Source: Candidatus Pelagibacterales bacterium (GTDB lineage: Bacteria; Pseudomonadota; Alphaproteobacteria; Pelagibacterales; Pelagibacteraceae). Taken from it: DNA of 18,214 nt. The notes under the pieces were generated by a model, which was not told where the DNA came from, did no database searches, and saw nothing but the letters and a program-made list of their open reading frames with translations. Below are positions 7,703-14,483 of the stretch, piece by piece. The position numbers and the translations under genes were made by a program. The stretch covers positions 1-18,214 of the forward strand of contig VHCC01000008.1 of NCBI GenBank assembly GCA_016882185.1, read 5' to 3'. Position 1 is the stretch's first letter; each line of letters begins with the position of its first letter.

Positions 7703-7732
7703 TTTATAGCCCCAAAGATTTGGGGCTATAAA
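7703..7732 (+). terminator. 14-bp perfect hairpin between the BI-1 and peroxiredoxin genes
   Basis: Bases 7703-7716 pair perfectly with 7719-7732 (stem core ATAGCCCC/GGGGCTAT, apex AAAGATTT), giving a very stable stem. It lies 12 bases after the BI-1 stop and looks like a terminator, but no T-run follows on the plus strand: the next bases are CTAG and the peroxiredoxin ATG. The T-rich stretch is on the 5' side. It could be an atypical terminator, an mRNA 3'-end protector, or a structure controlling translation of the next gene. Confidence 0.6.
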
Positions 7733-7736
7733 CTAG

Positions 7737-8303
7737 ATGAACCAATCAAATTTACTAAAGCCTGACTGGTCAAAAATACCAGCTCCCAAATTAGACGTAT
7801 CTCTAGAATATTTAAATAATTTTATAATTCCGGAAATAAAACTTCAAAGCACAAGCGGAGATGAAATTGATTTGTCAAAATTAATTGGATTAACGATTAT
7901 TTATGTTTACCCCATGACAGGCCAACCAAATGTTGCGTTACCGCAAGGATGGGATGAAATACCGGGGGCGAGAGGCTGCACGCCACAATCATGTAGTTTT
8001 CGAGATAATTTTTCAGAGCTTAAGAATTTAAATATTAAGAATATTTTTGGACTTTCAAGTCAGACTACTAAATATCAAAAAGAAATGTCAGAAAGACTTC
8101 ATCTTCCTTATTCTATTCTTTCAGATGAAAAATTAATATTCACCAATGCTTTAAAGCTACCTACCTTTAAAGTAGATAATATGAATTTAATTAAAAGAAT
8201 AACTTTAATTTTAAATAATAATAAAATAATTAAATATTTCTATCCCGTATTTCCTCCTGATCAAAATGTAAATGAAGTAATTTCTTGGCTAAAAAAAAGA
8301 TAA
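7737..8303 (+). CDS. BCP-like peroxiredoxin (thioredoxin fold)
   Basis: A 188-residue cytoplasmic peroxiredoxin, expected to reduce H2O2 and organic peroxides. After IIPEIKLQSTSGDEIDLSKL (30-49) comes the strand TIIYVYPMTG (53-62) and then GWDEIPGARGCTPQSCSFRD (71-90). The pair Cys81/Cys86 in CTPQSC matches the peroxidatic/resolving Cx4C pair of BCP-type enzymes (CTVQAC in E. coli BCP). Compared with E. coli BCP there are extra residues (QPNVALPQGWDEIPGAR) between the YPMTG strand and the cysteine, a trait of a distinct subgroup. The ATG at 7737 is only four bases after a 14-bp hairpin, so there is no room for a free Shine-Dalgarno sequence. The next in-frame ATG would remove the catalytic region, so the start must be here or nearby. 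It converges on the membrane gene at 8316. Confidence 0.88.
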   Translation: MNQSNLLKPDWSKIPAPKLDVSLEYLNNFIIPEIKLQSTSGDEIDLSKLIGLTIIYVYPMTGQPNVALPQGWDEIPGARGCTPQSCSFRDNFSELKNLNIKNIFGLSSQTTKYQKEMSERLHLPYSILSDEKLIFTNALKLPTFKVDNMNLIKRITLILNNNKIIKYFYPVFPPDQNVNEVISWLKKR

Positions 8304-8315
8304 ATATTTTTTAAA

Positions 8316-8675
8316 TTACCCAAACATTAAACCTGCAATACCAACGAACAAATATAAACCAAAATAAAAAATTATTAGAACCAAAGTCCAGTAACAATTT
8401 ACTAACCTATTTTTAAAAATTTTTTTATTTATAATTATTTTAGACTCTTTGGGTTCCCAAATTGACTTTTTAAATTTTTGCGTATCATAACTATATTTCC
8501 AGTAATCTTGACTAGTTTGATCTTTATCTCCTGTTTCATATTTTTTTAAATAATTTGATATAAAAATTAATAAATAGATTGCTACCGTCAAAATTAAAAT
8601 TGACCAAAATGCTTTTATTCCTAAAATAAAGAGTAAAATTATTGCTCCAGCTATAAGTATAAATGGATTTTTCAT
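8316..8675 (-). CDS. Unrecognised membrane protein (119 aa)
   Basis: I do not recognise this protein. It has three likely membrane segments (about residues 3-20, 23-42 and 92-115) around a polar, Lys/Asp/Tyr-rich middle of some 50 residues containing the aromatic stretch QDYWKYSYD (56-64). No catalytic or metal-binding motif is visible. Its ATG overlaps the stop of the preceding 54-residue gene in an ATGA junction, which supports both frames as real and translationally coupled. It ends 12 bases from the convergent peroxiredoxin gene. The overlap and last place in a conserved-looking gene run argue for a real gene; the function is open. Confidence 0.72.
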   Translation of the reverse strand: MKNPFILIAGAIILLFILGIKAFWSILILTVAIYLLIFISNYLKKYETGDKDQTSQDYWKYSYDTQKFKKSIWEPKESKIIINKKIFKNRLVNCYWTLVLIIFYFGLYLFVGIAGLMFG

Positions 8676-8836
8676 TTAATCATTTTTCTTAAAACTAAGA
8701 AAATTGAAACTAATATAAGGGGTAAAAAAATAGCACCTATATAACCATACTCATCTAAAACCCAATTTAAAAGAAAGAGGAAGCAGGCTATCCCAGCCAA
8801 AACAGATAGTAAGTAGATAATAAAATTGTTTTTCAT
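8672..8836 (-). CDS. Unrecognised 54-residue membrane peptide
   Basis: A short frame from ATG 8836 to TGA 8672, encoding 54 residues with two hydrophobic segments (about 5-24 and 32-50), a short acidic turn WVLDEYGY (25-32) between them, and a basic C-terminus LRKMIK (49-54). No family is recognised. The evidence that it is a gene is the ATGA overlap with the next membrane gene, its place in a tight same-strand run, and its membrane-protein-like composition. No Shine-Dalgarno sequence precedes it; an AT-rich 12-bp hairpin lies 20 bases upstream. It may form a complex with the 119-residue protein (inference from overlap only). Confidence 0.68.
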   Translation of the reverse strand: MKNNFIIYLLSVLAGIACFLFLLNWVLDEYGYIGAIFLPLILVSIFLVLRKMIK

Positions 8837-8856
8837 AAAATTATTTTAATTTAATT

Positions 8857-8891
8857 AGATAATAATTTCATTAAATTTTAAATTATTATCT
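8857..8891 (-). repeat. 12-bp perfect inverted repeat between the DUF2256 and 54-aa genes
   Basis: AGATAATAATTT (8857-8868) pairs with AAATTATTATCT (8880-8891) over an 11-base loop. There are only two G:C-type pairs, so the stem is weak for its length, and no T-run follows on either strand. It sits in the only gap of more than a few bases (66 bases) within the yciB run, where it could act in RNA processing, attenuation or as a binding site. AT-rich DNA yields such repeats by chance more readily than balanced DNA. Confidence 0.5.
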
Positions 8892-8902
8892 TTAATCTTA
8901 CA

Positions 8903-9031
8903 TTAGTTTCTTGAGCATTTTTTTGAACAATACTTAACAAAATCCCAATTTTTTTCCCATTTTTTTCGCCAAAAAAATTCTCTATTGCAATTAAGGCAAA
9001 TTTTTTTTGGTAATTGATCTTTTTTTCTCAA
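8903..9031 (-). CDS. DUF2256 zinc-ribbon-like small protein (42 aa)
   Basis: A 42-residue frame from TTG 9031 to TAA 8903. An in-frame TGA lies six codons upstream, and no other usual start codon lies between, so TTG is the likely start. The sequence matches the small DUF2256 family: a basic lead RKKDQLPKK (2-10), a first CxxC (Cys12, Cys15), the aromatic/basic REFFWRKKWEKNWDFV (17-32), and a second pair Cys35 and Cys39 (CSKKC). The four cysteines should bind one zinc (inference from spacing). Function is unknown. The TTG is one base after the DUF2794 stop codon, so it is probably read on the same transcript. It is short and lacks an ATG start, so it is easy to miss. Confidence 0.82.
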   Translation of the reverse strand: MRKKDQLPKKICLNCNREFFWRKKWEKNWDFVKYCSKKCSRN

Positions 9032-9032
9032 G

Positions 9033-9377
9033 TTATTTAATGATTTTCAAATATCTTTTTGAACATTTTTTCGAAATGATTTTTAAAATAGAATTTAAAT
9101 TATCTGAAATTTTAATAACTAAACCACTTGAATCTTTTAGTTGATATTTATTTTTATCTTTTTGATTAAGTATTTTTAATATTTGAAACAAAGGATTTTC
9201 AGTTGCTTTTCTATAAATTTCAAAACTAATTATATTTTTACCCATGAAAATACCATAATCTTTCCATTCGCCTGCAGATACCATGGATCCATACAAATTT
9301 AGAATTTCTTGAAGCTCTTTTTTATTGAAAAAATTTTCTTTATTAAAATTTGTATTTTTAATAAGCTGTAATTTCAT
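9033..9377 (-). CDS. DUF2794 family protein
   Basis: A 114-residue soluble protein. The conserved core is unmistakable for DUF2794, an alphaproteobacterial family of unknown function: KELQEILNLYGSMVSAGEWKDYGI (20-43; family pattern ELxxILxLYGxMVAAGEWRDY), then ISFEIYRKATENPLFQI (50-66) and a C-terminal Gly-Leu-Val-Ile strand (85-88). It lacks a signal peptide or membrane segment, and no catalytic site is known. The ATG overlaps the yciB stop in an ATGA junction, and the DUF2256 gene begins one base after its stop, so the three are almost certainly cotranscribed. Confidence 0.88.
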   Translation of the reverse strand: MKLQLIKNTNFNKENFFNKKELQEILNLYGSMVSAGEWKDYGIFMGKNIISFEIYRKATENPLFQILKILNQKDKNKYQLKDSSGLVIKISDNLNSILKIISKKCSKRYLKIIK

Positions 9378-9919
9378 TGATCAATTCTATATTTTTGAAT
9401 TAACGAAACTTGCATTATTGTAAATATTAAAGTGATTGGAATTAATCCAAAAACTTTAAATTGTACCCAAAATTCTTCACTTTGAGTTCTCCAGATAATC
9501 TCATTTAATAATGCTAAGAAAATAAAAAAATATAACCAGCGCTTATTAAGTATATTCCAACCTTCATCAGTCATTTTTATGGAACCTTCAAATAAATTTT
9601 TAAGTAAAGGTTTTTTTAAGAAAATTTCTCCATATAAAAGAATAACTGCAAAGATAAGATTTACAATTGTTGGCTTCATATAAAAGAATATTTTATTGTC
9701 AAAAAGTAATGTTAAACCACCAAAGGCAGTGACAATAATTGCTCCTAAAACTGGGATTGTTGGTATTTTCTTATCTATTCTGTAAACAAAAAATACCGAT
9801 ATAATAGTTGCAATAATTAGTGGCATTATTGCATAGATCATTCCATGTTTTTTATAAAAATAAAAAAAAATTAATAGTGGACCTAAATCTAAAAAAAATT
9901 TTATGAGACCTTTATTCAT
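9374..9919 (-). CDS. yciB: YciB/IspZ inner-membrane septation-related protein
   Basis: A 181-residue inner-membrane protein with about five or six hydrophobic segments. YciB (IspA/IspZ, 'intracellular septation protein A') links to cell-envelope synthesis and division in enterobacteria; the mechanism is unclear. Family marks are the N-terminal FLDLGPLLIFFYFYKK (9-24), AFGGLTLLFDN (65-75), FYMKPTIVNLIFA (79-91), and WNILNKRWLYFFIFLALLNE (121-140). I chose ATG 9919 because the first conserved helix starts a few residues later; the frame stays open upstream to 10087, but those residues have no family counterpart. With this start the 5' end overlaps the start of the divergent DUF3108 gene by 17 bases. 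It leads a five-gene minus-strand run. Confidence 0.92.
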   Translation of the reverse strand: MNKGLIKFFLDLGPLLIFFYFYKKHGMIYAIMPLIIATIISVFFVYRIDKKIPTIPVLGAIIVTAFGGLTLLFDNKIFFYMKPTIVNLIFAVILLYGEIFLKKPLLKNLFEGSIKMTDEGWNILNKRWLYFFIFLALLNEIIWRTQSEEFWVQFKVFGLIPITLIFTIMQVSLIQKYRIDQ

Positions 9920-10670
9920 TAAGTTTTTAATAATTATTAATATAATTATTTTAAACATTAATTCATCTTTAGCAAAAGAATTTAAGTATGATGTCCGCGC
10001 ATATAATTTGAATGTTATGGATATAGTTTTTAATATTGATGATGAGATCAATAATAAGATTACATTTAGTGCCGAAAGTGTAGGCATCGTTGGTTTTTTT
10101 GTAAAAGTTTCTGCAAAATCTAAAGTTGAATTTAATGATAAGGAAAAAAAAACTTGGAAATATGAATATCGTTATGAAAAACCAACAAGTAATAAATATA
10201 GGTTAAACAAAATTAATTTTTCTAAAGAAAAAGTCATTAACTTTGAAACAGACCCGCCAAGAAGTGAGGATTTATCCAAAAAAGTTTCTTATAAAAAAGA
10301 AGACTATTTTGGTGTGATCGATCCCATATTTGCAGTAAAAAAATTATTTTTAATTGATAAGAAAAATCTTGATTGTAATAAAAAAATTAAAGTTTTTGAT
10401 GGTAATAATTTTTATTATTTGGTTATGAAGAAAGAAAATATGCAGATAGATTTTGATTCAGTTTTTTCTAGCTATAAAGGAAAATTACATAAGTGCATTT
10501 TAACTTATCAACCAATATCTGGTCATATTCCAGGGGATCCAAATTCTCCAGAACAATTTAAAGTGGATCTTTATTTTGGAATTGTTGGGGATAACTATTT
10601 TCCAATTTATGCAACAACCAAAGGAAAAAAAGGAATAAGACTTAAGATGTATCTTGATACAATAAAGTGA
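9903..10670 (+). CDS. DUF3108-type exported protein
   Basis: A 255-residue protein with a clear signal peptide (Arg2, Lys7, hydrophobic 8-17, likely cut after Ala24 in NSSLA) and a periplasmic domain predicted to be mostly beta. The beginning KEFKYDVRAYNLNVMDIVFNI (25-45), the IDPIFAVKKLF stretch at about 140-150, and the ending with YFPIYATTKG then LKMYLD fit DUF3108, a family of periplasmic or outer-membrane-associated proteins of unknown function. Two cysteines (in NLDCNKK and HKCILTY) may form a disulfide. The signal peptide fixes the start at 9903, within the first codons of the divergent yciB gene. hspQ follows after 40 bases. Confidence 0.7.
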   Translation: MRPLFIKFLIIINIIILNINSSLAKEFKYDVRAYNLNVMDIVFNIDDEINNKITFSAESVGIVGFFVKVSAKSKVEFNDKEKKTWKYEYRYEKPTSNKYRLNKINFSKEKVINFETDPPRSEDLSKKVSYKKEDYFGVIDPIFAVKKLFLIDKKNLDCNKKIKVFDGNNFYYLVMKKENMQIDFDSVFSSYKGKLHKCILTYQPISGHIPGDPNSPEQFKVDLYFGIVGDNYFPIYATTKGKKGIRLKMYLDTIK

Positions 10671-10710
10671 CCTATTGAATTTTTTATAAGAATCACTACT
10701 TTAAATTTAC

Positions 10711-11040
10711 ATGCTAGAAAAAAAATTAAACAAAGCCAAATTCTCAATTGGAGAGGTGGTTAGACACCGTTTGTTTGATTTTAGAGGCGTGATTTATGAT
10801 GTTGATTTTCAATTTAATAATTCAGAAGAGTGGTATCAATCGATTCCAAAAGCTGCTCGACCTAGAAAAGATCAGCCCTTTTACCACTTATTAGCTGAGA
10901 ACGATGAGATCACCTACGAGGCTTATGTTTCGGAACAAAATTTAGTAGTTGATGATCCAAATGAGCCTGTAAGACATCCTTTAGTAAACGAAATATTTAA
11001 GGGAAAAAGAGGAAATCTTTATTTTAAGCCCTCTAATTAG
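10711..11040 (+). CDS. hspQ: Heat shock protein HspQ (YccV-like)
   Basis: A 109-residue cytoplasmic protein. HspQ was described in E. coli as a heat-shock factor binding hemimethylated DNA and as a specificity-enhancing factor for Lon protease. The family core is clear: KFSIGEVVRHRLFDFRGVIYD (10-30), EEWYQSIP (39-46), the turn RPRKDQPFYHLL (50-61), and EAYVSEQNL (70-78). The HPLVNEIFKG tail (89-98) is typical of the alphaproteobacterial form. Its codon use is somewhat less A/T-rich than the DUF3108 gene before it, which suggests stronger constraint or expression. It lies 40 bases after that gene and 171 bases before ccmC. Confidence 0.95.
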   Translation: MLEKKLNKAKFSIGEVVRHRLFDFRGVIYDVDFQFNNSEEWYQSIPKAARPRKDQPFYHLLAENDEITYEAYVSEQNLVVDDPNEPVRHPLVNEIFKGKRGNLYFKPSN

Positions 11041-11081
11041 TCACAGTTTTTACTGCCTTAATTAAAACAATTTTAACGCAA

Positions 11082-11208
11082 AAGTTAGACAGATTAATTT
11101 ATTAATTTTAAGTTAATACCTAACTGAGTTATTTTGATCCCCAATCTCCCTTATCTCAGTTAGGTAAACTTCTAATCTACCCAAACTTGTAGTAAAAAAA
11201 ACTAACTT
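11082..11208 (+). promoter_or_regulatory. Structured ccmC leader: 12-bp hairpin within alternating complementary segments
   Basis: Bases 11117-11128 (TACCTAACTGAG) pair perfectly with 11155-11166 (CTCAGTTAGGTA) over a 26-base loop. The core hexamers recur: AGTTAG at 11083-11088 and 11158-11163, and CTAACT at 11120-11125 and 11202-11207. The outer copies (11082-11088 with 11202-11208) can pair over 7 bases to enclose the hairpin, or each half can pair locally. CTAACT at 11202 ends four bases before the ccmC ATG, so its pairing state could affect translation. I do not recognise a known riboswitch, and no T-run marks a terminator. Confidence 0.45.
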
Positions 11209-11211
11209 AAT

Positions 11212-11910
11212 ATGTTTGGAATATTTAAACCAAGGACTTTTTTTAATTTAGCAAATAATAGTATTTTTTGGTTAAAAATAATTTTTGCTTTCACGCTTGT
11301 TGTTGGTTTAGTTTTAGCATTAGTTCTTTCCCCAATCGATTATTTACAAAAAGATACAGTTAGAATTATGTATGTGCATGTACCATCTTCGTGGATTGCT
11401 CTATTCATTTTTTTAATTATTGGAGTTTCATCATTTATAAGCTTAATTTTTAAAATTAAAGTTTTTTCAATTTATGCAAAAAGTTTAGCTCCTATCGGGC
11501 TAGTTTTTTCTTTAATATCAATTGTGACAGGATCGTTGTGGGGTTATCCAACATGGGGAACTTTTTGGAGTTGGGATGGTAGATTAACTTCGATGCTTGT
11601 CTTGGTTCTCAGTTATGTTTTGTATGTATCGTTGTGGTCGTTAATAAAAAATTATAATTTAGCGGAAAAAATTACGAATATAGTTGGAATAGTAGGATTA
11701 ATAAATATCCCTATTATTAAATTTTCAGTTGTATGGTGGAACACACTGCATCAACCCGCGAGTATTACGCTAACTGCCGCACCCACCATTCATAGTTCAA
11801 TGTTAGCCCCATTACTAATTATGTTTTTTTGTTTTTGTATTTTATCGTTAATAATTTTCTTGATTAGGTATAAGTATGAAATTATAAATTTCAGAGTTAA
11901 TAAAAAATGA
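11212..11910 (+). CDS. ccmC: Heme exporter/heme handling protein CcmC
   Basis: Inner-membrane protein of System I cytochrome c maturation; it presents heme at the periplasmic face and loads it onto CcmE. The 232-residue protein has about six membrane segments. The two heme-ligand histidines are His56 (in MYVHVPSSW) and His180 (in WWNTLHQPAS), and the tryptophan-rich WWD motif is at 110-122 (WGYPTWGTFWSWD). ccmD follows with an ATGA overlap. No Shine-Dalgarno sequence precedes ATG 11212; the leader upstream can fold. The ABC transporter subunits CcmA and CcmB, which often precede ccmC in Alphaproteobacteria, are absent here, as hspQ occupies that place. Confidence 0.96.
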   Translation: MFGIFKPRTFFNLANNSIFWLKIIFAFTLVVGLVLALVLSPIDYLQKDTVRIMYVHVPSSWIALFIFLIIGVSSFISLIFKIKVFSIYAKSLAPIGLVFSLISIVTGSLWGYPTWGTFWSWDGRLTSMLVLVLSYVLYVSLWSLIKNYNLAEKITNIVGIVGLINIPIIKFSVVWWNTLHQPASITLTAAPTIHSSMLAPLLIMFFCFCILSLIIFLIRYKYEIINFRVNKK

Positions 11911-12101
11911 TTTTAGAATTTTTCACAATGGGCGGTTATGGTTTTTATATCTGGCTTTCCTATGCCTTTGCTACACTATCTTTAATTTTTCTATATTATC
12001 GTTCTGTAAAAAAATTAAATTCAATAAAAAGGATTGAATATATTTACCAATCTGAAAAAGCCGAAAGTCTTTCTATTTCAGCGCAGGTGAACAGATTTTA
12101 G
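11907..12101 (+). CDS. ccmD: Heme exporter protein CcmD
   Basis: A 64-residue protein with one membrane segment, needed to release holo-CcmE from the CcmABC complex. It carries the family motif MGGYGFYIWLSYA (8-20), followed by a hydrophobic stretch to about residue 31 and a basic, polar cytoplasmic tail. Its start overlaps the ccmC stop by four bases (ATGA). A tail of about 33 residues after the membrane segment is long for the family and low in conservation. Confidence 0.9.
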   Translation: MILEFFTMGGYGFYIWLSYAFATLSLIFLYYRSVKKLNSIKRIEYIYQSEKAESLSISAQVNRF

Positions 12102-12154
12102 TTTAATATCTAGTTTAGTGTCGATATCTTCCTATTGTATTCTAAAAGCCAGAT

Positions 12155-12589
12155 ATGATTTTAAGCAAATCCACTAAAATTAGATTAAGATTTTTTTCTA
12201 TAATATTTACTATTGTCTCAATCATAATTTTCTTTGTTTACGATAACCTGCAAAAAAATATTGTGTATTTTTATTCGCCCGAAGATTTAAAAAATCTATC
12301 TGTGACACCTACAAATAAAATCAGACTAGGGGGTTTGGTTAAGCAAAATTCTTTAAAGGCGAATGCAAATTCTTATGTATTCATCATTACCGATTTTAAG
12401 AACGAAATATTTGTTGAATATAATGGTTTGTTGCCAAATTTATTTGCAGAGGGAAAAAGTGCGGTAGCAGAGGGTGTTCTGAGGGATAAAAAGTATTTTG
12501 TTGCAAGTTCGATCCTTGCAAAACATGATGAAAATTATATGCCCCGCGAGATTTCTAATACTTTAAAAAAAAATGAATTAAAAAAATAA
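12155..12589 (+). CDS. ccmE: Periplasmic heme chaperone CcmE
   Basis: Binds heme covalently and carries it from CcmC to the CcmF/CcmH ligation complex. The 144-residue protein has an N-terminal membrane anchor (about 12-29) and a periplasmic OB-fold domain. Family marks are FYSPEDL (39-45), IRLGGLVKQNS (56-66), VEYNGLLPNLFAEGKSAVAEG (87-107) and the heme-attachment motif LAKHDENYMP (121-130), with His124 as the covalent ligand and Tyr128 as the axial one. It begins 53 bases after ccmD and ends one base before ccmF. Confidence 0.95.
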   Translation: MILSKSTKIRLRFFSIIFTIVSIIIFFVYDNLQKNIVYFYSPEDLKNLSVTPTNKIRLGGLVKQNSLKANANSYVFIITDFKNEIFVEYNGLLPNLFAEGKSAVAEGVLRDKKYFVASSILAKHDENYMPREISNTLKKNELKK

Positions 12590-12590
12590 T

Positions 12591-14483
12591 ATGTTGTTCG
12601 GTTATATTGGAAATTTAGCTTTATTTCTTTCTTTAATATTCAATGTATTTTTAATTTTTTCTTCAATTAAAACTATTAAGAATAATAATCATATAAATCT
12701 TAAAAAAATTAATTTTTTAAACAATTCAGTTTTTTATTTATTATTAATTTCTTTTTTAATTTTAATATACTGTTTTACTACTTCAGATTTTTCAAATGTA
12801 GCTGTTTACAAAAATTCTCATACCGAAAAACCTTTAATATATAAAATATCTGGCGCTTGGGGAAATCATGAAGGTAGTATGGTATTATTTATTTTAATAC
12901 TCTCTTTTTTCTCTTTTATATTTTTTAGATCAAAAGTGAGTGAACAGTTAAGATTTTATACAATTTTTTTCCAAGCAATATTAATTTCAATTTTTTTAAT
13001 TTTTTTAATTTTAACATCTAATCCTTTCGATCAGATTGATCCAAAACCTTTGCAAGGGCTTGGCTTAAATCCAATTTTACAAGATCCTTTGCTGGCAATT
13101 CATCCTCCATTTTTATATTTCGGTTATGTTGGTTTTTCTTTAGTTTTTAGTTTTACTCTTGCTGGTTTAGTTACAAATAGTTTTGATAAATCCTGGAGTC
13201 AGTATGCAAATTTTTGGATTATTTTACCTTGGTCTTTGCTTACTATTGGTATTGGCCTAGGGTCATTCTGGGCTTATTACGAATTAGGCTGGGGTGGATA
13301 TTGGTTTTGGGATCCAGTTGAAAACGCCTCGTTAATGCCATGGCTTTCTGCGACGGCTTTAATTCATTCTAACATTGTAACTTTAAAAAAAGATAAACTT
13401 CACTCTTGGACAGCTTTGCTTGCAATATTTACATTTATAATGAGTTTGCTTGGAACCTTTCTTGTAAGATCAGGAATTCTCAATTCCGTTCATGCTTTTG
13501 CAAATGATCCATATAGAGGAGTATATATCTTGAGCATGATTTTATTGATTACATTTTTTTCTCTGGCTATTTTTATAATTAAAAATCCTAAAAAAACTTT
13601 GAACCAAGAACATTTTTTTTTGCAAAAAGATAATTTTATTTTATTAAATAATTATTTTTTAATTTTTTTCCTTTCGGTTGTTTTGGTTGGGACTGTTTAT
13701 CCAATAATTTTAGATGCAGTAAGCGGACGAAGTATTTCTGTAGGTCCAGTTTATTATCATACTATTTTAGCACCTTTTTTGTTTATCTTTCTATTTTTTA
13801 TGTCTCACGGCCCTCTTTTAAGTTGGAATAAGCAGGATAAATTTTTGCAACTTAAAAATATTAAAATTTTTTTACCAATTTCAGTGGTTACTTCATTAAT
13901 AATCATTTTTTGGTTTTTTGACCAAAAAGATATAACTCTAATTTTAGGATTGTTACTTTCAATCTATTTAATCATATCTGTAATATTTGATTTAATTTCC
14001 CAGAAGGCATTGAAACTAAATTTTGGAAGATTAACGTCTCACCTTGGTTTTGGGATATTAATTTTTTCTATTTTTATTAATGCATATTTGTCCAAAGAAA
14101 TAAATACATCCATGAAAGTAGGAGATGAAATAAAAATTGAAGAATTTACCATAAAATTTAGCAGTATAAATAAAAACAAAAAAGATAATTACGAGGAGGT
14201 TTTTGGTAATTTTTTAGTCTCAAACAAAGATGAAAAAGTAGAGCTTAGCCCATCAATTAGAAAATATAATCAGCCTGCCCAAATAACCTCTGAAGTAAGT
14301 ATAAAAAGTAATTTTATAGCTGATTATTATTTTGCAATAAACTTATCAGAATTTGAAAAAGATAAAATTATGGTTAGATTTTATTTCAAGCCTTTAATGT
14401 TTTGGATTTGGTTCTCTATATTATTAATAGCGCTGGGAGGTTTTTATCAAAGTCTAAGATTTAAAAATGAACCAAAAATATAA
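12591..14483 (+). CDS. ccmF: Cytochrome c heme lyase subunit CcmF
   Basis: Large inner-membrane subunit of the heme ligase that attaches heme from CcmE to apocytochromes c. The 630-residue length is normal and most of the protein is hydrophobic. GAWGNHEGSMVLF (88-100), LAIHPPFLYFGYVG (168-181), the WWD motif WGGYWFWDPVENASLMPW (234-251), and LRSGI-like LVRSGILNSVHAF (291-303) are all present. The conserved histidines are His171, His259, His301 and His484 (TSHLGFG). A periplasmic domain of about 90 residues precedes the last membrane segment (about 602-620). The ATG is one base after the ccmE stop, and its 3' end overlaps ccmG by 17 bases. Confidence 0.97.
   Translation: MLFGYIGNLALFLSLIFNVFLIFSSIKTIKNNNHINLKKINFLNNSVFYLLLISFLILIYCFTTSDFSNVAVYKNSHTEKPLIYKISGAWGNHEGSMVLFILILSFFSFIFFRSKVSEQLRFYTIFFQAILISIFLIFLILTSNPFDQIDPKPLQGLGLNPILQDPLLAIHPPFLYFGYVGFSLVFSFTLAGLVTNSFDKSWSQYANFWIILPWSLLTIGIGLGSFWAYYELGWGGYWFWDPVENASLMPWLSATALIHSNIVTLKKDKLHSWTALLAIFTFIMSLLGTFLVRSGILNSVHAFANDPYRGVYILSMILLITFFSLAIFIIKNPKKTLNQEHFFLQKDNFILLNNYFLIFFLSVVLVGTVYPIILDAVSGRSISVGPVYYHTILAPFLFIFLFFMSHGPLLSWNKQDKFLQLKNIKIFLPISVVTSLIIIFWFFDQKDITLILGLLLSIYLIISVIFDLISQKALKLNFGRLTSHLGFGILIFSIFINAYLSKEINTSMKVGDEIKIEEFTIKFSSINKNKKDNYEEVFGNFLVSNKDEKVELSPSIRKYNQPAQITSEVSIKSNFIADYYFAINLSEFEKDKIMVRFYFKPLMFWIWFSILLIALGGFYQSLRFKNEPKI

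Noticed and set aside
9920..10087. Upstream extension of yciB to the ATG at 10087
   Set aside because: The extra 56 residues have no counterpart in YciB and are antisense to the DUF3108 gene.
10653..10676. Possible heat-shock sigma-32 promoter before hspQ (CTTG with CCTATT)
   Set aside because: The spacing of 14 bases is about three short of the alphaproteobacterial pattern, and it overlaps the end of the preceding gene; too weak to call.
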